From NCBI GenBank assembly GCA_007922225.1, contig ML679961.1, positions 72,892,890 through 72,956,889 of the forward strand: 64,000 nt of DNA, written 5' to 3'. A model generated the notes under the pieces. The model worked only from the letters and a program-made list of their open reading frames with translations, searched no databases and was not told the origin of the DNA. This DNA is from Emydura subglobosa. Lineage: Eukaryota > Chordata > Testudines > Chelidae. Shown here one piece after another: positions 57,010 through 64,000 of the stretch. Positions within the stretch are counted from its first letter, which is position 1; every line of letters starts with the position of its first letter. The position numbers were made by a program, and so were the translations under genes.

Positions 57010-58435
57010 CTTCGCCCTACTGGCTGATACTGAAAATGTATACCTTGCTCAGGATGTGAGTTAACACCAGTAATTGTCCTGGATAATACCTGATCTCTAA
57101 CTGGTCTCACTGGCGCCACGTGAATATGCACTGCAATGTCTGTGGAGCATTAAGAGGAGGATTTGTCATGATAGTCTCTAGTGGCTTGTAGTCTGCTTGA
57201 ACTATTACTGGGTGGCAAATACTACAGCCAGAAGCTTTTTTTTCTTTATTTTTCTCCCCTATTTGGGCGTACCCTTATCAGTGTCTGACAAGGTTCTGCT
57301 GGCATAAGCAACAGGCTGCTCCTGCAAAAGAGCAACTTCCAATCCTTCTTCCAATGCCTTTCACTGGAGCATCAGTGGCTCTCCTGGCTGGCAGTACTTC
57401 AGGACAGGGACATCTATTTTTTTTGTAGCATATCAAATTCTTGCTGTTGGGCACCTGCCCAGTCCCACTCAGCATCCTACCTTGTGAGCTGACATATGGG
57501 ATCTGCTATTGAAGCCAGGTGTGGGCTGAGCTTGGACAGAAAATGTGTCATTCTTATGAAGAGCTATACCCTTTTCACATCAGGAGAACTGGCATGTCTG
57601 AGCGCCTTGATCTTGTTGAAATTCTGCTTTTAGACCCTATGCTATGAGCAGATGTTCCATGAATGTCACCTCACACTGTTTGTAACATTTTTCTGGGTTG
57701 AGATTTATGTTCCTGTCCCTGAATCACTAGAGACGCTCAGAGTTTTCTTCCATGGTCTTGTTCAGCTTTTGTATTATTCTCCCTTCACGTACAATAAGGA
57801 GACCTTGTGCAGCTACTGTAACCCCAGGCAGCCCTACCAGCACATGGGTGAATCTTTTCTGGAATACCTCTTGTGCTGGGCTAATGCCCATTGGTGTGCA
57901 CAGCCATCTGTAGTAACCAAATGGCATTACAAAGGTACCAGCGCACTGGAGACTTTATCCATGTGTGTGCCCAAATCCATTTCTCAAATCATAGACCATG
58001 CAGATTCTGGCTTTGGAAAGTTCTGGCAAGGTGTTCTCAATTATGGGCAGTGTATAGTGGCATCTTTCAAATACCCACTTCAGTGGCTTTAGTTTTATGA
58101 AGACGTGTAATTTGCCTGATTGCTTCTTTACCATCACCATGCTGCTTACCGAGGCTGTACTAGCCTCTACAGGTGCTATGATAACCCTGCTCTGCAGATT
58201 TTTACTCTTCGAGTGCTGGATTACACAGTGCCACTGTAATTTTCCTCCGTGGTAAACACACAGGTCCACTATTGTCCTCCTGTCTGTGTAAAACTAAAAC
58301 TCCTTCCACTGGCTCCATTGCTGGGCTGGTTTTGTTTCTGCAAAATGCACAACTTTGAAGGCTTAAGACCAAGTTCCATGGCTCACGCTGACTGCTTCTG
58401 CACTTCAGACACCTCACAGCTCAGATGCTGGCACC
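57010..58435 (-). mobile_element. Ty3/Gypsy-type LTR retrotransposon pol relic
   Basis: Read on the minus strand, from high to low coordinates, the block shows the start of the reverse transcriptase (VSSMVMVKKQSGK near 58100-58170, then HYTLPIIENTLPEL), its middle (GISPAQEVFQKR, followed by LPGVTV where the catalytic aspartate block should come but reads AAQG) and RNase H (PVAYASRTLSDT near 57283-57320, LLAVVFATQ near 57210-57237, ADYKPLETIMTNPPLNAPQT near 57125-57185). These motifs in this order are typical of Ty3/Gypsy pol: the polyprotein part that copies RNA to DNA and removes the RNA strand. The pieces lie in different phases with several stops. No gag, integrase or LTR is visible. It ends exactly where CR1 copy D begins. 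Plus-strand frames here, such as the 146-codon one at 57652-58092, are antisense. It is old and inactive. Confidence 0.85.
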
Positions 58436-58437
58436 AT

Positions 58438-60560
58438 CATAGAATCATAAAAATTTAGGATAAGAAGGGACCTTGATGGGTCATCTAGTCCAGTCCCCTG
58501 CACTGAGTCAGGTCTAAGTTTTATCTAGACAGGTGTTTGTCTAACCTGTTCTTAAAAAACCTACGATGAAGGAGATTCCACAGCCTCCCTATATAATTTG
58601 TTCAAATCCTTATAGTTTGGAAGCTTTTTCTAATTTCTAACCTAAATCTCCTATGCTGCAATGTAAACTCATTATTGACATGTTTTGCCATGTCCTCAGT
58701 GGATAAGAAGAATAATTTATCACCATCCTCTTTATAACAACTTTTTGGTACTGGATAACTGTTATGTGCCTGCTCAGTCTTCTCGTCTCCAGACTAAAGA
58801 CATTTTTTCAGTCTTTCCTTTTAGGTTGTGTTTTCTAGACCTTTTAATCATTTTTGTTCCTCTCCTCTGGACTTTTTCCAATTTGTCCACATCTTTCCCA
58901 AAGTTGGATGCCCAGAACTGGACACAGTACTCTTGTTGGGGCCTTATCAGTGTGAAGTAGAGTGAAAGAATTACTTCGGATGTCTTGCTTACAACACTTC
59001 TGTTAATACATCCACAGTGATGTTTGCTTTTATTTTATGTTTTTCAATAATATTACATTGTTGATTCATTTTTAGTTTGTGAGTCACTATAACCCCCAGA
59101 TCCTTTTCTTCAGTACTCCTTTCTAGGAAGTCATTTCCCATTTTGTATGTGTGCAATTGATTATTCCTTTCTAAGGGTAGTACTATGAATTTCATCCTAC
59201 TTATTTCAGACCATTTCTCCAGTTTGTTGAGATCAACCCCTCCAAGGTTAGTATCATCTGCAAACTTTGGGACCCCATTCAATACGCCCTTGCAGCTTGA
59301 TTGTGAACCATGGGTAACTATTTTCTGAGTATGGTTTTCCACCCAGTTGGGCATCCAGCTTATAGTTCATCTAGGCTATATTTCCCTAATTTGCTTATGA
59401 GAAGTTCATGTGAATAAGGCTTTTTATCCTTTCTAAAATAAAAAAAATCACATCTACCTGCTTCTCCCATCCACAAAACTTGTTATCCTGTCAAAGAAGG
59501 ATATTAGGTTTGTTTGACATGTTTTGTTCATGACAAATCCATGTTGACTGTTATTTATCACCTTATTATCTTTTAGGTCCTTACAAATTGATTATTTGAT
59601 TATTTGCTCCATTATCTTTTCAGGTACTGAAGATATGATGACTGGTCTATAATTCCCAGGGTTGTCCTTAGTCCCCCCTTTATACATAGGTACTATATTT
59701 GCCCTTTTGCAGTCCTCTGGGATCTTTCCCATCATCCATCAGTTCTCAAAGATAATTGCTAATGGCTCAGAGACTCTTAAACCAGTTTCTTAAGTATTTT
59801 AGGATGTGTTTCATCAGGCCTTGCCATCTTGAAGACCTCTAACTTGTGTAAGTAATTATTAACTTGTTCTTTTGCTATTTTAGCCTCAGAACCTATCCCT
59901 TTTACACTGATGTTCACTATGTTAGTTGTCTGATCACTGCTGACCTTTTTTGGTGAAAAGTGAAACAAAAAAGGCATTCAGCACTTTGGTGATTGCTTCA
60001 TTTTCTGTTGTTGTCTTTCCTCCTAATTGAGTAATAGAACTACCCTGTCCTTGGTCTTTCTCTTGCTTCTAATTTATTTGTAACTTATTTTCTTATTATC
60101 TTTTTTATGTTCCTAACTGGTTTAATCTTATTGTGTGTCTTGGCCTTTCTAATTTTGTCTCCTTGTGCTTGTTTTGATTTGTTAATATTCCTCCTTTGTA
60201 ATTTGACCTAATTTCCACTTTTTGTATGACTCTATTTTGAGTTTCAGTCACTGAAGATTTCTTAGTTAAGCCAGTGTGGTCTCTTTCTTATTCATCAAGA
60301 TGCTTTGCTCATGTGCCCTTCAAAATGTCTCTTTAAAAACTGCCAACTCTCTTGAACTCTTTTTTCCCTTAGACTTGTTTCCTATGGGATCTTGCCTACC
60401 AATTCTCTGAATTTGTCAGAGTCTGCCTTCTCAAATTTCATTTTCTTTACTCAACTGTTGTCCCTTCTATCATTCCTTAGAATCATGAAATCATCATTTC
60501 ATGATTACTTTCACTCAAGATGTCTTCCACCTTGAAATTCTCAACCAGTACCTCAACAGA
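58438..60560 (-). mobile_element. CR1 LINE, minus strand, longest copy (copy D)
   Basis: The left edge is the 3' end: ATAGAATCATAAAAATTTAG, then GGTCATCTAGTCCAGTCCCC. Minus-strand ORF2 pieces are LNKLEKWSEISRMKF and the intact catalytic block PKFADDTNLGG at 58989-59354, and LHKLEVFKMARPDETHPKI at 59777-59977. Further antisense words (TTTGTATGACTCTATTTTGA, TGCCAACTCTCTTGAACTC) carry the element to about 60560. At 2.1 kb it is the longest CR1 copy here; the endonuclease-coding 5' part is not recognised. Many stops show it is inactive. The subfamily differs from copies A-C. Confidence 0.9.
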
Positions 60561-61190
60561 ACCACGTATCATTCACAAAAAGGGTTCTTGAATTCAGGTT
60601 AAATTGAACAAATGCAACTTTATTAAACCCTGTGCATCGCTCTGTCCATGTAGCTGAGTTTCTTCCAGTCTAATTCCCTGTTCCCAAGGTGTCTCGCTGA
60701 TAACAGTCCCATCTGGTATCATGGACATTCTAACTCTAGTGCCACTGATCATGGTATGCTGGTGAAATCTTTCTGCCTCTTTACATAAGATCTGGTATTT
60801 GGAAGTTTGCCAACACTCTTCATGATGGATGTGTCCTGCTAGAATCTAGTTAACACTGCCATAGCAGTAGTTGCATTGGCTCGACCAGTCTAACTGTGTA
60901 AAAACCTGTTTGTGTCAGTAAAGCAACTCTGTTTGGCTAGAAGACTCACAGAGGTGAGCTCATATATGAAATAAGAAAGTGCCATTTTATATAGTCTTTT
61001 TTCCCTGCCTATAACTGCACTTCAAGTAATTATCAGGAAGTCAGGCTGGATGCAGAGTGGAGCTGCTGAGCAGATTCTATCTAGTCAGTCAGAGGGAAAG
61101 CAGTTCAGTGATATAGCTGTCATTCTTTACTTTAATAAAGTTCCTTGCTGTTTGCTGAAGAGTGACTGAGTTATTGTATACCACAGAGAC
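60561..61190. other. Unassigned, possible LTR remnant
   Basis: ACTTTAATAAAGTTCCTTGC followed by AGTGACTGAGTTATTG at 61130-61175 resembles the polyadenylation end of an LTR. No matching second copy, TG...CA borders or primer site is visible, so this stays a suggestion. Confidence 0.25.
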
Positions 61191-63429
61191 ATGAAGTACA
61201 GCGTGCTATATGTTGTTACTACTTCTTTTTTTGAGCCAGCATGTGTGGGGTGGGTTTTTTTTTTTTTTAGTTCAGAAATTCTCATATATTGAGAACTGTT
61301 ATACGGATTCTGGTTTCTACTATGAACTTCTGTGAGTCACGTTTTCCTATTAATTCTATTTCAATTTTGGTCATACGCAGCATCCAGTTTCAGAAAAATG
61401 AACACTGAGGTTGGGAGTTTTTTTGTCTGTCTCAAGAAATGTCCTTGTTAAAATGATCAGTTGTGTTGCACCTGACACTGTATTGTGTATGTTTAGTGTC
61501 AAACATATAACTGATACCTATCCAGTGAAAACAAATGGGTTTAGAATAGATGAGAATATACAAGTATGTACAGAGAGTGAGATGTAACCTTTATACTGTT
61601 GCCTGAGTGCATTGTGGAATAGCAGGAATTTGAGAAGTTTATTTAGCTTATCCGAGGTTGATAGAGAGGCTGTTGCAATGCAATCATCTGGCTTTTATGT
61701 ATTAAAAGCATTCCTTGATTGAATCAGAACTGTACGGCTGTGTCAGATGCTCTATATAGCTAACAGCTTGTAGCCTCCTTAGAGAAATGGAGCCTGTTCT
61801 GCTTGAGCAAGAAGATGGGAGTTCTATCACCATGAAGTTCCCAGTCCTGTGCCACAGGGCCAACCATGAAGCTTTAGGTGACTGTGGATTTATTACCCAG
61901 TTAATCCTTTTTTTCCTTTCCATCTTTTATTTTCCCCATACTTCTGAAGTCCATATTACACACCTGTGTGCCTAGTGACATATACTTTGGAGATTACACC
62001 ATCAGTTGTTGGTATACAACAAACAGGTTTTTCAGCAGCTGCCACTCTGTTGGATTAAAGTTATTTTCACTGTTTTGACATACTCCAGATGTCAAATGAC
62101 TCAGGTTATTTATTTATTGGTTTAGATTTTTTTCCCCTCGCTCTTACTTTCAGCATTGATAATCCACTATTCTTAGCTAGGGGCCTCAGCCACATAATCC
62201 CCTCTGTGGGGTCTCCTTGCAGACAACATTAATGTCTTTCTAATTCAAGTCACCTCTTCAAGATCTCAGCATTTACAAAGTCCTGGAGACATCTCCTCTG
62301 TCAGTTTTATTACACCATTTCCCTCCTTTATACTTCAAGGAGAGTCTTCATATTTTCTTCTTTGACATTTTCCTTGAATACTCTCTTAAAGCTGTAGAAT
62401 GTTACCAAACTCTGCTACTGACATAGACATTTGCCATTATGTTGCATTCATTGTAAGGTGTATGTTTTCATTGGGGTTAGTTTCCAACTCTTTAACTTCG
62501 TAATGCTGACAGGCTCCTGAATGGTATAGTCAAAACTGTTTCTGCTTCATTTAATCTTTGCATTGCAAGGTACAATAAAAACAGTTACTGAAATAAAAAA
62601 TGGAATACAGTGAGATTACAGGAACACTTTTCAATTGACAGTATCACTGTAGCTTGATAAGATGTTGTTAGGATTTGATTCATATGTAATTAAGCCATAG
62701 GAATCTTCTCTCTTGTGTGAAAATGTTCAGGGCAACTAGAGGACATGATATACTGTACCACCTTCTTACAAAATTTATGGGATACATTTTTATAGGAAGA
62801 AATTAAGAAATGGTCAATTGCAAATCCCAGGAAAATAGATAGAGGTATTAGGCTGCTGAATAGTTGAAGCCCCATAACTTAGCATTTAAAATTATACAGG
62901 ACAGAGCATTAAATAATATGCTATCGGGGACAGTCCTGCAGTGGCAGGTGAAAGAATAGACTGGTCCACAGAAGATGAACTAATAGGTCTTTCCTATATA
63001 TAAACTCAGATAATAATTTGGTGATAGCTGCATTAAAAGGCCATCTGAGCTGGACTATAGCAGGCACAGTATGGTCTTTTCATACAAGAAAAGTCAAATC
63101 AGTTTTCAATATGCTTGTGTTAATCTGGTATCATTTTCCTAAAATATTGAAAACAGCTGCTACTCTGATTAGTACACTATATATCTTTTCTATATAAAAT
63201 CATTAAAATGTCAGATGGTTTCATTACAATTCAAACAAGAGATACATTGCTGTAGAAAAGAATATAGATATTTTGACCAATACTAAAGAACATCTGCCCC
63301 TAATAATTATAAAAATAATATGAATAAAGTATTTTGATTGTCATAATATGACAAATCAGAAATAGTACATCATGATATGAAATATTGCATTCCTACTGAT
63401 GTAATGAAATAATGTAAAAAGAATAGGAG
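61191..63429. other. Unassigned AT-rich DNA
   Basis: A T run lies at 61256-61269. Nothing else is recognised on either strand. Confidence 0.5.
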
Positions 63430-63649
63430 TAATATAAAATGAAAAGAAAATCATTTTTAAATGAACATTTCATTTTGAAATGTTTTAAAAACGTTCTGAA
63501 AAGAGTTTGTTTCAAAACCAGATTTTTTTTCAGAATTTCCATGTCACAAGAAATTATGAAAGTATGTATTTTTTTTCCCCATCTGGAATTAAACCAAATG
63601 CTGAAAATTCCAACAGAATGGAAATTCTGAGTTTTGACCAACTCTGGAA
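63430..63649. repeat. Inverted-repeat family Y, right-half copy
   Basis: The right terminus GAGTTTTGACCAACTCTGGA matches the right end of 50711-51313. AAAACCAGATTTTTTTTCAG and TGAAAATTCCAACAGAATGG lie inside. Frames of 111 and 63 codons on opposite strands cross it and are by-products. Confidence 0.45.
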
Positions 63650-64000
63650 ATAAGCCATTTTTTTGGACAAGCAAGAGCTTTCTCTGCCTCTCTTGTTTTC
63701 TTCTCAAGCACCTACAAGGGATATTCATTCTGTTACTAAGACTGTATCTTTCTCACATGTGTTGGGTGTCCCAGTGCTGGGGCGAGGAATGCGGGGGCCT
63801 ACTGTGGCTAGATAAGGACACTACTTTACCCTTATGGTCATTTTGAGTTCTATAATGCTTGCTCAGCAGACAATCTTTGTTGGCCTGGGACTGAAGTGAA
63901 ATTTCCTTGACTGGAAGCAGTGCGTGTGAAGAAACACTTTGGGAAATAATATTCAAAAGCAAGCAAGTCCTCAAACAGTACAGATATATTCTCCATTGCT
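63650..64000. other. Unassigned DNA
   Basis: Nothing is recognised to the end of the window. Confidence 0.5.

Noticed and set aside
57652..58092. Frame of 146 codons on the plus strand
   Set aside because: The minus strand of the same stretch carries Ty3/Gypsy reverse transcriptase motifs, so the plus frame is an antisense by-product.
61130..61190. 3' end of an LTR
   Set aside because: AATAAAG and downstream words are suggestive, but no second LTR, borders or primer site could be found, so it is only mentioned within an unassigned interval.

Overview
The window looks like vertebrate nuclear DNA, most probably from a turtle. This rests on repeat content, not on a gene. There are five stretches of CR1-type LINEs with the typical amniote 3' end (a GGTTGGACTAGATGACCTCC-like block closing in ATTCTATG octamers), several CR1 subfamilies side by side, tRNA-headed MIR-like SINEs, L2-like LINEs, a Ty3/Gypsy pol relic, and many short palindromic elements ending in GTCTACA/TGTAGAC. 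I recognise that mixture from chelonian genomes. The species is not determined. Sequence outside the repeats is AT-rich.

I found no protein-coding exon I can defend, no rRNA or tRNA gene, no CRISPR array and no operon-like structure. Almost all short reading frames are chance or antisense frames of repeats. The window is best read as intergenic or deep intronic DNA.

Layout. 1-8.4 kb: mostly unassigned DNA with SINE pieces, an LTR-like repeat on the minus strand (4.2-5.0 kb) and a palindromic MITE (7.8-8.1 kb). 8.4-11 kb: a minus-strand CR1 joined to a GC-rich 1.1-kb module with tandem repeats, a 46-bp direct repeat at its ends and a minus-strand frame encoding AW-x-P repeats. 11-21.9 kb: a TIR transposon copy, a GC-rich block, two minus-strand CR1 copies of a second subfamily, and the second LTR-like copy, on the plus strand. 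22-29 kb: an old L2-like LINE, SINEs and a diverged local duplication. 30-40 kb: three GTCTACA-ended MITEs, one of them inside a SINE, and a plus-strand CR1. 42.9-52.5 kb: a CR1 3' end, an L2-like reverse transcriptase relic, a perfect RFX X-box motif, a 0.6-kb inverted-repeat element and another plus-strand CR1. 57-60.6 kb: a decayed minus-strand Ty3/Gypsy pol next to a 2.1-kb minus-strand CR1. The ends of the window hold little I can name.

No cooperating gene system is visible. The most unusual item is the GC-rich module at 9.8-10.96 kb: its AW-x-P frame does not belong to any family I know. Family names for repeats come from recognition by eye; edges are approximate to about 10-50 bp unless a motif fixes them.
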